Source of the DNA: UBA6772 sp965183875
GTDB lineage: Bacteria > Bacteroidota > Bacteroidia > Flavobacteriales > UBA7430
DNA: 64,000 bases
Direction of reading: 5' to 3'
Assembly (NCBI GenBank): GCA_965183875.1
Contig: CBCYMK010000031.1
Coordinates: 1 to 64,000, forward strand
This document shows positions 18,014 through 26,950 of the stretch, in pieces. Positions within the stretch are counted from its first letter, which is position 1, and every line of letters starts with the position of its first letter. Below the pieces are notes generated by a model. It saw only the letters and a program-made list of their open reading frames with translations, had not been told where the DNA came from and did not search any database. The translations under genes and the position numbers were made by a program.

Positions 18014-20837
18014 ATGACAGAACCTACAGATAAAAAACTATTTCTATTTGATGCATTTGCATTAATTTATAGAGCCTATTTTGCCTTTGCTAAAAACCCA
18101 AGAATAAACTCTAAAGGGCAGGACACCTCTGCAGTACTCGGTTTGGTAAACACGCTAATGGATGTTCAAATGAAAGAACAGCCAACACATTGGGCAATTT
18201 GCTTTGATACTTCTGAGCCCACCGAAAGACATATAGAATACAAAGAATATAAGGCACAACGCGAGGCCATGCCTGAAGGGATATCTACTGCGCTACCCTA
18301 TATTTTTAAACTCATGGAAGCTTTAAACATCCCTGTAATTGCAAAGCCAGGTTTTGAAGCTGATGATGTAATAGGGACTCTTGCTAAGAAGGCAGAAAAA
18401 GAAGGTTTCACCACTTATATGATGACACCAGACAAGGATTTTGCTCAGTTAGTTTCTGATAATATCTATATGTACAAACCACCCCGAATGGGTAATGGTG
18501 CTGAAATTTGGGGAATCCCTCAGGTACTCAAAAAGTTTGAAATTAAAAGAGTAGATCAGGTTATAGACTATCTAGGAATGATGGGAGATGCCTCAGATAA
18601 TATCCCAGGAATCCCAGGTGTGGGAGACAAAACTGCAAAAAAACTATTGGGCTTATACGATAGCATGGAAGGCTTGTATGAACACACCCATGAGCTTAAA
18701 GGAAAACAAAGAGAAAAGGTTGAAGCTAATAAAGAACTTGCTTTTTTATCGAAAAAATTAGCCACTATAAATTTAGCAGTACCCGTAGAATTTGAAGCAA
18801 ATTCACTTAAACGCATTCCGATGAATAAGGATGCAGTTAAAGAATTGTTTTTAGACCTAGAATTCCGAAGATTAGCTGAAAGATGGTTTGGAAAAGAGGT
18901 TACAGAAACAGCGGAAAAAGAAATAATAAAGGAGTCTAAGTCTAGCAAAAAAGTTGCAGACACTTCACAGATAGATCTATTTGGGAGTGGTGAAGATAGC
19001 CAAACCTCAATGTTTAACGCTTCGTACGATACTTTAGAAACCGTAAAGCCTAAGTATAAATTAGTAGAAACAGTTGACGATTGTAAGGAGCTTTTTGAAA
19101 AGCTGAGCATTTTAAAATCCTTTGCATTCGACACAGAAACGACCTCACTAAATGCTATAGAAGCAGAAATTGTAGGAATGTCTTTTAGCTTTAAAGCAAA
19201 AAGAAGCCTTTTATATTCCGCTGAGTAGTGATGAAAAAGAAAGAGATGAAATTTTAACGATTTTTAAACCTCTTTTTGAAAATGAACGCATAGAAAAAGT
19301 AGGACAGAATATTAAATACGACTACCATATTCTAGCCAATTATGGCATTGCTTTAAAAGGGAAGTTTTTCGACACTATGGTTGCCCACTATTTACTTGAG
19401 GCAGACATGCGACACAATATGAATATCCTCGCAGAAACCTACCTAAATTACTCTCCAGTAAAAATAGAAGCCATTATAGGAAAAGGGAAGTCTGCACTAA
19501 ACATGCGCGATATACCTCCTATAAAAGTAAAGGACTATGCTTGTGAAGATGCAGATATTACCTGGCAGTTAAAAGAGATTTTTAAACCTAGATTGGTAGA
19601 AGAAGACTTATTAGATTTATTTAACACTATGGAGATGCCACTTGTTTCTGTGTTGGCAAAGATGGAGCGTGAAGGGATAAACTTAGACACAGAAGGATTG
19701 GCTACTTTTTCTAAGGAATTAGAAGTATCGGTATTAGAAACACAAACAGCAATTTTCGAATTAGCAGGAATGGAATTCAATATCGCTTCGCCGAAACAAA
19801 TGGGTGAGGTATTATTTAACCACCTTAAGCTAGACGATAAGGCAAAAAAAACCAAAACAGGACAATACTCTACATCAGAAGATGTGCTTAGCAAGCTAAA
19901 AGACAAGCACGAAATAATAGCAAAGATATTAGATTTCCGTTCTATGCAGAAACTAAGATCCACCTATGTAGATGCTCTTCCAGAACTTATAAACCCAAAC
20001 ACAAAACATATACATACCTCATTTAACCAAGCGGTAGCCGCTACAGGACGATTGAGTTCCAATAATCCAAATTTACAGAACATTCCTATACGTACTGAAA
20101 AAGGAAAGGAAGTACGTAAGGCCTTTATACCAAGAAATGAAAACTATGTACTACTTGCGGCCGATTATTCTCAGGTAGAATTGCGACTTATTGCAGAAAT
20201 GAGTGAAGATGCAGTCATGGTAGAAGCATTCCAGCAAGGATTAGATATTCATGCAGCTACAGCCTCAAAGGTATTTGGAGTGCCTTTGGAGGAAGTTACC
20301 AGAGAAATGCGTTCCAATGCAAAAACAGTGAATTTTGGTATTATTTACGGGGTCTCTGCCTTCGGATTGAGCCAGCAGTCTACCCTCTCGCGAAAAGAAG
20401 CTGCAGAAATAATAAAAAGTTATTTTGAGAGCTACCCTAAACTCAAAGCGTATATGGACGGGAATATTGCATTTGCACGTGAGAACGGTTATGTAAAAAC
20501 CATTATGCAAAGAAAGAGGCGTTTAAAAGACATTAACTCTCAAAATGGGGTTGTACGTGGGCATGCAGAAAGAAATGCAATAAACGCTCCTGTACAGGGC
20601 TCAGCAGCCGATGTGATTAAGTTAGCTATGATTAAAGTACAAGCTGAAATTGAAGCACAAGGATTACAGTCTAAAATGATCTTACAAGTGCACGATGAAT
20701 TAGTTTTTGACGCACTTAAGACAGAAGTACCACAGCTTAAAACTTTGATTAAAGATGCTATGGAGAATGTATTCAAATCGAAGGTTCCTCTTACAGTAGA
20801 TATCGGCGAGGGTTTAACATGGCTAGAGGCGCATTAA
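18014..20837 (+). pseudogene. polA: DNA polymerase I, reading frame broken by one base
   Basis: The whole PolA sequence is present but in two frames. Frame one (18014-19228, 404 residues) holds the 5' nuclease domain and the first exonuclease motif 'FDTETTSLN'. The other frame picks up at about 19203 with 'EAFYIPLSSDEKERDE' and runs to 20837. It contains the other 3'-5' exonuclease motifs ('QNIKYDYHIL', 'YACEDADITW') and the polymerase motifs 'DYSQVELRLIAE', 'RSNAKTVNFGIIYG' and 'QVHDELVFD'. The switch is at a run of five A (19198-19202) where four would restore the frame. Total length, about 941 residues if joined, is normal for a proofreading-competent Bacteroidota PolA. It may be a sequencing indel or a true mutation. 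Confidence 0.9.
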
Positions 20838-21248
20838 ATCCTTCGACAAGCTCAGGAGGACAAAGAAATAAGAGATGAGTTTTGAATTTTGAGCTCTAAG
20901 CTGTTCTTCGATAAAAGCTCAGCATGATAAAGAAATATTGACTTAGCCACAGCCTTTTTTATTCCCGTCCTCAATTCTTTTAGTTCTAGAAACGTATCAA
21001 ATGTGCGTATCAAAATGCTGTTTGAGTTTACCGACCGAAGGAAGGTGAGCGAGTTCATTTTGATAGTCATTTTAAAGTTTATTGAACGTTAAGAAAGCAT
21101 TGAAGACATGATTTTTGGTTCTTTTCATCAAGGAAAAGAACACAGGTTAATAAGGCCCTTCGATAAACTCTAGGTGACAGCAAATAAACAAACAGTGTAT
21201 GGATTTCTTCGACAGGCTATGGGTGACTAGCAAAGAAAGAAACCAAAA
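20838..21248. repeat. Intergenic repeat remnants with a diverged copy of the ~310-bp element
   Basis: Four short motifs beginning CTTCGAC/CTTCGAT and continuing like 'aggctc...tgac' occur at about 20841, 20915, 21161 and 21204. A heptamer stretch is at 20876-20903. From about 20968 to 21145 the sequence follows, with many substitutions, the element found near-identically at 49.19-49.55 and 62.49-62.81 kb. Shared blocks include GAGTTCATTTTG and GAACGTTAAGAAAG. I see no credible gene here. Confidence 0.6.
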
Positions 21249-21250
21249 AA

Positions 21251-21276
21251 AGCCGCTCTAAAGAGCGGCTTTTTTG
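21251..21276 (-). terminator. Bidirectional terminator hairpin after the S46 peptidase
   Basis: AGCCGCTC-TAAA-GAGCGGCT (21251-21270) is a perfect 8-bp stem flanked by an A run on the left and a T run on the right. It can end the leftward S46 peptidase transcript. Confidence 0.85.
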
Positions 21277-21294
21277 ATATAATAAAGAGTAAAA

Positions 21295-23484
21295 TTATTC
21301 TCCTTTTACTAAGTCCATTTCATTTACTAAGTGAGTAGCGCCAGCATATTTATCAACGATAAATAACACATAACGGATATCACAAGAAATCGTTCTTTGT
21401 AATTCTGGTTCAAAAGCAATATCACCACTCATAGCTTCCCAGTTACCATCGAATGCAGTACCTATAAGGTGACCTTTTGCATTTATTACAGGAGAACCTG
21501 AGTTCCCACCTGTAATGTCTGTATTGTGGATAAAGTTAATGATCAATTTACCGTCTTTATCAGCATACTGACCGTAGTCTTTAGCTTCGTATAAGTCGAT
21601 AAAACGCTGTGGTAAATCAAATTCATGATCTCCAGGTACGAATTTTTCTATTACCCCTTCTAAGGTAGTAACGTAGTCGTATTTCACTGCATCAGCAGGA
21701 ACATAATCACCTACAGTACCGAAGGTTGTTCTCATAGTAGAGTTCGCATTTGGGTAATAGTTTTTCTCTGGATTCATCAGGCGAAGACCAGCAACAAACA
21801 AACGATTCCCTTTTACCAATTTAGCATCAGCTTCGGCATTTGCAGAACCCATACCAAAGTACGATTGAATTACAGAGCTAGAAGCCATAACCGCTAAATC
21901 TTTAGCTAATTTTTTCGCTTTTGGAGCAGCTATAAAAGCGGCAAACCGAGCCTCATCTGTAAAGTATGATTTAGCATACATCTTAGCAGCAAACTTCGCA
22001 AAGTCACCTTTGTACTTTTTGTTAATATGTGCAAAGAAGCTTGGGTGCTGTGCAGCATCAACTTCGGCTTCGTACATCGCAAATAACTTAGCAAATTGTT
22101 CTTCATCTAAGGCTGCGTCATAATTCTTGAAGTGCTCAGCAGCAAAACCTTCTAATTGAGCTATAAGACCAGCTTTTTCATCAGCATCTTCAGTTTCTAT
22201 TAACTGGTCGATCATACGTTTAGCACGGAATGCAAACAACACCATGTCTGTACCACGGATACCAACTTCAGAAAGGAAATTAGCTCCTTTTTCTGTAGCA
22301 TCCATTGCTTCATAAGCTTCGGCAATTAAAGAAAGTGCTTCACCATATTTAGCTTTATTCTCTTCAGATGAATTTGCAAAAGCAGCATAATCAGCTTCAA
22401 TTGCTTGTTTCTTTCCGAATACATTCAAACGTTTTAATCCTTTAGACTGACCGATAAAATATTTCCAGTAGTTAGCAGTTTGAGCATATTTTGCTGCGTA
22501 CTGAATACGTACACCAGAATTAGCATCCATATGCTTTTTCATAACGTTTAGTTTCAAAGCACGGATGTCAACAATTGTTGGCGCTTTGATGTCTAACATT
22601 TGTTTCACTCCCCAAGAAGTTAAAAAACGATCAGTAGAACCTGGGTAACCCCAAACCATAGTATAGTCGTCGTTAGCAACACCTTCTAAAGAAACAGGTA
22701 AGTGGTGGTAGAAAGCATCATTTTGCTCACGTAATTCTTTTGTAAGTGGTACATTTTCTTCAGCGTAAGCAGCAGGTGTTCCATTAGGAGCTGCATATAC
22801 ACGGAACATAGAGAAATCTCCTGTGTGACGTGGCCACATCCAGTTGTCTGTATCTCCACCGTACTTTCCTACAGATGAAGGAGGCGCACCTACCAAACGA
22901 ATATCGTTGAAACGTTCGTACACAAACATATAATACTCATTCCCTTCGAAGAAAGATTTTACTTTGGCTACGTAGTCGTTACCTTCAGTAACTTCAGCTT
23001 TAATAACTTTAATCTCAGCATCTATTGCTTGAGCTCTTTCATCTTCAGTCATCTCATCGTTTACAACAGCCAATACACGGTCAGTCATATCTTCCATACG
23101 CAATAAGAAATCAACAAATAAATCAGGATTCCCCAATTCTTCTGAACGGTCCATCGCCCAAAAACCGTCGGTTAAATAATCGTTCTCTACCGTAGAATGG
23201 TCTTGTATAGCTCCGTAACCACAGTGGTGATTCGTAAGTATTAAACCTTCTCCAGAAATAATTTCTCCGGTACAGAAACCACCGAAACTTACGATAGCAT
23301 CTTTTAAACTAGAATGATTAATGCTGTATAATTCTTCAGCAGTTAACTGCAAACCTGCAGCTTGCATATCTACTTCGTTCAATCTCTTAACGAACATTGG
23401 TAACCACATTCCTTCGTCTGCTTTCACTAGTGATGGAGCAGCAAAAAGAATCGCCATAGTCAAGACTAAAATTCTCTTAAACAT
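21295..23484 (-). CDS. S46 family dipeptidyl-peptidase (DPP7/DPP11)
   Basis: This 729-residue exported serine peptidase removes dipeptides from peptide N-termini in the periplasm. A signal peptide covers residues 1-22 (ending LVKA). The catalytic His is in 'LTNHHCGYGAIQ' (86/87) and the nucleophile Ser is near 662 in 'GGNSGSPVINAKGHLIG'. The conserved 'FDGNWEAMSGDI' and 'QRTISCDIRYVLF' follow. The S46 family splits into DPP7 (hydrophobic P1) and DPP11 (acidic P1). The C-terminal pattern leans to DPP11, but I cannot assign specificity by eye. It is a single-gene unit with its own terminator. Confidence 0.93.
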   Translation of the reverse strand: MFKRILVLTMAILFAAPSLVKADEGMWLPMFVKRLNEVDMQAAGLQLTAEELYSINHSSLKDAIVSFGGFCTGEIISGEGLILTNHHCGYGAIQDHSTVENDYLTDGFWAMDRSEELGNPDLFVDFLLRMEDMTDRVLAVVNDEMTEDERAQAIDAEIKVIKAEVTEGNDYVAKVKSFFEGNEYYMFVYERFNDIRLVGAPPSSVGKYGGDTDNWMWPRHTGDFSMFRVYAAPNGTPAAYAEENVPLTKELREQNDAFYHHLPVSLEGVANDDYTMVWGYPGSTDRFLTSWGVKQMLDIKAPTIVDIRALKLNVMKKHMDANSGVRIQYAAKYAQTANYWKYFIGQSKGLKRLNVFGKKQAIEADYAAFANSSEENKAKYGEALSLIAEAYEAMDATEKGANFLSEVGIRGTDMVLFAFRAKRMIDQLIETEDADEKAGLIAQLEGFAAEHFKNYDAALDEEQFAKLFAMYEAEVDAAQHPSFFAHINKKYKGDFAKFAAKMYAKSYFTDEARFAAFIAAPKAKKLAKDLAVMASSSVIQSYFGMGSANAEADAKLVKGNRLFVAGLRLMNPEKNYYPNANSTMRTTFGTVGDYVPADAVKYDYVTTLEGVIEKFVPGDHEFDLPQRFIDLYEAKDYGQYADKDGKLIINFIHNTDITGGNSGSPVINAKGHLIGTAFDGNWEAMSGDIAFEPELQRTISCDIRYVLFIVDKYAGATHLVNEMDLVKGE

Positions 23485-23544
23485 CTGATTGTTTTTTTCT
23501 GTTAATAATTTTGTGCCACAAAGAAAAGAAATATTCGCGTTTCT

Positions 23545-23574
23545 AAGGTATCTAGTTGCTAGTATCTAGTTGAT
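23545..23574 (+). repeat. Short heptamer array
   Basis: About four units with the alternation GTATCTA / GTTGCTA run in 7-bp phase, in the spacer upstream of the S46 peptidase. Confidence 0.55.
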
Positions 23575-23676
23575 GGGAGTGTTAAAAATGGTAAAAACTC
23601 TTGTTTAGACTAAGTCTTAATTTACCAATTGTATTTAATTAACTATTCCAATAATACATATCTCTATGCAAGGGCG

Positions 23677-23979
23677 TTAAAGTTTTTTGTTGTTTGGGTT
23701 TTTTTGATTTGAAAATAGTGAAAGTATTTCTATTGTATTTTCAAATATTCTGTAGTATAGATTATTATGCTTTTCAACAACTACTTTTCTTACTCCTTTC
23801 TTTTCACAAGAAGCAGGGAACAATTTGGGAGTCTTAGATATTAGCTCAATACTGTGGTCTAGTTTTGAAGAGAATCTTCTTAATTCTTTTTCAGTCCAAT
23901 TGTTCTCTAAATACTCAATAGTTTCTTTAAGTTCTGAAACGGCGTAGTCGGTCCACAATATTTTATATCCACTTTTCAT
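23677..23979 (-). CDS. RelE/ParE-type toxin
   Basis: This 100-residue protein matches the RelE/ParE toxin fold: N-terminal 'ILWTDYAVSELKETIEYLENNWTE', the helix 'KLDHSIELISKTPKLFP', and the strand pair 'GVRKVVVEKHNNLYYRIFENTIEILSLF'. Family members act as mRNA interferases or gyrase poisons; which applies here is unknown. The start overlaps the end of the upstream antitoxin-like gene by 17 bases, the usual antitoxin-first arrangement. Confidence 0.85.
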   Translation of the reverse strand: MKSGYKILWTDYAVSELKETIEYLENNWTEKELRRFSSKLDHSIELISKTPKLFPASCEKKGVRKVVVEKHNNLYYRIFENTIEILSLFSNQKNPNNKKL

Positions 23980-24196
23980 AAACCGTCTTTACCTCTGAGT
24001 GAGAAGTCAGCTTACCGTTCTCGGCATCTTGTATTCCCTTTTCAATAGATTGTCGCTCAGCTTCTGAAATTTTATTCCACCAATCCGTTTTTTCTTTTTT
24101 TCTAAGCTTCATTAGCTCATCAATCAAGGATTGGTCATTCAGCGTGGATAGCCATTGAATTAATTCAATTTTTTTATTTTGAAGATTTGTGTCCAT
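23963..24196 (-). CDS. Antitoxin-like protein of the RelE/ParE pair
   Basis: This is a 77-residue charged protein whose C-terminal half ('ISEAERQSIEKGIQDAENGKLTSHSEVKTVYEKW') resembles antitoxins that pair with RelE/ParE toxins, where a flexible tail wraps the toxin. It is first in a two-gene unit and overlaps the toxin gene. DNA binding for autoregulation is expected from the family but no clear helix-turn-helix is seen. Confidence 0.75.
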   Translation of the reverse strand: MDTNLQNKKIELIQWLSTLNDQSLIDELMKLRKKEKTDWWNKISEAERQSIEKGIQDAENGKLTSHSEVKTVYEKWI

Positions 24197-24324
24197 AATT
24201 TCAATGTACTAAATTCATTTTAGACGTAAACTACACAAAGGTATCTTATTAATTTGAGTTCTTTGTTTTAGCATTAAAAAAACTAGATTTCTCTATCAGA
24301 CTTATCAATCAGTATTTCATAGTA

Positions 24325-26310
24325 TCATCTTCTCTCATCAGCTTTAAAAGCACCACGCATATGTAATATCCATTGAGATTCATTTAATGGGGAAACTCCT
24401 TTGTACGGTCTAATTTTTTCTGGAGTGGTGATGGTTTTTTCATAACCGTCTAAACTCAGCTTAAGCCTACCCTTACCAGAAGTAGTGGCATTAAATTTTA
24501 TTGAATAGTTCATAGCATTAGCAACAGAAACTCTTCCAGAAATAATAAAAGAATCCATTTCGAAAACCGGGGGCTTGATTTGGGCATTCATTTGGTTTAA
24601 ATCGCTAGAAATAGCACCCAATAAATCCTGATTTGCTTTAATTTCGAAAGCATACATGGGCTCTATTAAATCTGTCCCTGCATTTTCTAAGCCTCTTAAA
24701 ACACCCATTGGGGTAGCCAGTAAAAAATCTCCCGGGTTAGAATGAACGGTATGTTCTGTGCCTTCTATAAGTGTGATGGATAAATCGGTTACTTCATAAC
24801 CGTGAATTCCTTGTTTTAGAACCCAAGGAATGGCTCGTTTAACCTCGTTAATATACTTGGTACTTATATCGCTTGTTCTTACTTTAGAAGTAAACGACAC
24901 GCCAGTGCCTAGTGGAGCTGGCTCAATCAAGAAAGTCATTATAGCCCAGCAGGGCTTAGGCATCCAATAACGTACATAGCCTTCGGCCGATTTTGAAGGG
25001 GTTTCTTTATAAATTATTTTTGGCGGTTTAAAATTTGCTTCTACCCCCCACCTCTCAAGTAAATTCTCTTTTAAAACCTCCGTTTGAATAGGCCCTAAAA
25101 TTTTCACATGAAATTCTTTCTCTTCTTTAAACCATTTAAAATCCAATTTTGGGTCTTCTAAATTGAGGATATCCAAAGCATCGCCTAATTTTTGATAATC
25201 TTTTTCGTCCTTTGCCTCCACCTGCACTCCTAGTACAGCATGGCTAATTTTAGCGTGTTTATCGCTGAGGTTTTCGGTTCCTAAAACATCTCCCGACTGT
25301 ATAAGTTCGGAGGTCGTAATTACCCCAATCTCTCCAGGGTGAAGTTCAGAACACTGTATTAAAGTCCCTAATTTAGGTTTAAGAATTTGATTAATTTTAA
25401 TGTCTTTATCTAAGTACTGTGAATATATGAGGTCTTTGCTTTTTAGGGTAGTTCCATAAGATTTAATATAAGCTAAGCGGCCTTTTTTCTCATCGAAATG
25501 AACTTTAAAAACTTTTGCTGCTGTACTAGAATAGCTGGTTTTTGAAATAGGTACTAAACTCGAAATACAGTTTAAAAGGTCTGTTATTCCCAAACCTAAT
25601 TTGGCACTCCCAAAGAGCGAAGCATAAAGCGCGCCGGATTGAATATAGTGTTTTCCATTTTCTAAAACATGTTTCAAATTAGAGGTATCGCCTTCAATAT
25701 ATTTTTCGAGAAACTGCTCATCATATTCAGCTAAATTCTCCATTGATTTATCAAGAATTGCGGAATCGATGTGGTTTTCACAATTGGTAAACTCTACTAA
25801 TTCAGGCGACTGTGGAATCGATAGGTTTGGGAAATTTAATGCAAACAGTTTGGCCCCTAAATCCTTTTGGAAATCTAAAAAAATGGTTTCTACATCTACC
25901 CCATCTCTATCAATTTTATTGAAGAAAACTATTATGGGAAGCTTTCGTTCTACCAGACTCTCCCATAGGTTAATGGTATGTGCTTGAACGCCTTCTTTTG
26001 CCGAAACGACTAATATAACAGCATCTAAAATTGACAAAGAACGGTCTACCTCAGCGGCAAAATCTAAATGCCCTGGGGTATCTACCAGTTGGAATAAAGT
26101 ATTGTTCCATGAGAAATTTACAATGGAGGATTTTATAGAAATCCCTCTCCTTTTCTCCATGGCTAAATCATCGGTAATAGCAGAGCCTTTGTCTACACTA
26201 CCCAAAGAGGTAGTTGCCCCAGAATAATGGAGCAAGGATTCGGTAATACTTGTTTTACCTGCATCTACATGGGCTAAAATCCCAATGGTTAAAACTTTAG
26301 TGTCTGACAT
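24325..26310 (-). CDS. TetM/TetQ-like translational GTPase
   Basis: This 661-residue EF-G-like GTPase has the ribosomal-protection-protein layout. G1 is 'AHVDAGKTS' (residues 13-21), 'EKRRGISI' is the switch region, 'DTPGHLDF' is G3 and 'NKIDRDG' is G4. Domains II-V follow, ending with 'GVSPLNESQWILHMRGAFK'. It could remove tetracycline from ribosomes. It may equally be a chromosomal housekeeping or intrinsic homologue, since no regulator, mobile element or resistance partner is nearby. Resistance is therefore a hypothesis. Confidence 0.85.
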   Translation of the reverse strand: MSDTKVLTIGILAHVDAGKTSITESLLHYSGATTSLGSVDKGSAITDDLAMEKRRGISIKSSIVNFSWNNTLFQLVDTPGHLDFAAEVDRSLSILDAVILVVSAKEGVQAHTINLWESLVERKLPIIVFFNKIDRDGVDVETIFLDFQKDLGAKLFALNFPNLSIPQSPELVEFTNCENHIDSAILDKSMENLAEYDEQFLEKYIEGDTSNLKHVLENGKHYIQSGALYASLFGSAKLGLGITDLLNCISSLVPISKTSYSSTAAKVFKVHFDEKKGRLAYIKSYGTTLKSKDLIYSQYLDKDIKINQILKPKLGTLIQCSELHPGEIGVITTSELIQSGDVLGTENLSDKHAKISHAVLGVQVEAKDEKDYQKLGDALDILNLEDPKLDFKWFKEEKEFHVKILGPIQTEVLKENLLERWGVEANFKPPKIIYKETPSKSAEGYVRYWMPKPCWAIMTFLIEPAPLGTGVSFTSKVRTSDISTKYINEVKRAIPWVLKQGIHGYEVTDLSITLIEGTEHTVHSNPGDFLLATPMGVLRGLENAGTDLIEPMYAFEIKANQDLLGAISSDLNQMNAQIKPPVFEMDSFIISGRVSVANAMNYSIKFNATTSGKGRLKLSLDGYEKTITTPEKIRPYKGVSPLNESQWILHMRGAFKADERR

Positions 26311-26469
26311 ATGTATATTGTAGAAGTCTTTACGGGTTTTGCATTAAATTAGATATTTGTTCATTATTTAATAAATAGAATTAAGGAGCCAGGATACAGG
26401 AGTCGGTCGGTATTGTTAGGTTGACATTTCTCGAAGCCCACACAACATATTAGCTATCGATTGTTTTTC

Positions 26470-26504
26470 ACTCAAAACTTAAAACTCAACATTCAAAACT
26501 TAAT
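26470..26504 (-). repeat. Heptamer array before hslR's end
   Basis: About five 7-bp units of the type CTCAAAA/CTTAAAA lie in the spacer between the TetM-like gene and hslR. This is the same family and orientation as the array at 16843-16880. Confidence 0.6.
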
Positions 26505-26524
26505 TATTAATCGGTCATTAATAA

Positions 26525-26950
26525 TCAATCCTCATCTCCCATATCGTAGGACCAATCTTGGTCTTCCCATTCATCATTTTTGAAATTCTCCAATTCTCTA
26601 CGGTCTCTTTTGGTAGGTCTACCTAATCCAATTTCTCTATCCTCTCCAGACAATCTACGCCCATGGAAGGCTCTAAATTTTTCTCGTTCTTCTATTGGCG
26701 TTAAATCTTCGTAACAATCTTTGGCAATAGAATACCCAACACGAGATTTAAGTAATTCTAAGATTTTAAATTCTAATTTGAGTCCTTTTTTATCTACCGA
26801 GATTAAATCGTTAACCACAACCGAACGTGCAGGTTTACACTTACTGCCGTTTACCTTTATCTTACCCGACTTACAAGCCTGGGTAGCTATACTACGCGAT
26901 TTAAAAATCCGCACCGACCAAAGCCATTTATCAATTCTTACTTTTTCCAT
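26525..26950 (-). CDS. hslR: S4-domain RNA-binding protein (Hsp15-like)
   Basis: This 141-residue protein has an N-terminal S4 domain 'RIDKWLWSVRIFKSRSIATQACKSGKIKVNGSKCKPAR', as in Hsp15/HslR, which binds stalled 50S-peptidyl-tRNA complexes. The C-terminus is charged and acidic. Its start overlaps the end of uvrC by 20 bases, so the two are translationally linked. Confidence 0.88.
   Translation of the reverse strand: MEKVRIDKWLWSVRIFKSRSIATQACKSGKIKVNGSKCKPARSVVVNDLISVDKKGLKLEFKILELLKSRVGYSIAKDCYEDLTPIEEREKFRAFHGRRLSGEDREIGLGRPTKRDRRELENFKNDEWEDQDWSYDMGDED

Noticed and set aside
18568..19134. 188-residue antisense ORF in polA
   Set aside because: It lies opposite a conserved coding region and its Ser/Leu-rich translation has no family features.
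18014..20837. Programmed ribosomal frameshift in polA
   Set aside because: The CAAAAAG site is not a standard -1 heptamer and a +1 slip would be needed; no stimulatory structure was seen. A one-base indel in the A run is simpler.
20852..21070. 72-residue minus-strand ORF between polA and the S46 gene
   Set aside because: It is a chance frame through a dispersed repeat copy and heptamers.
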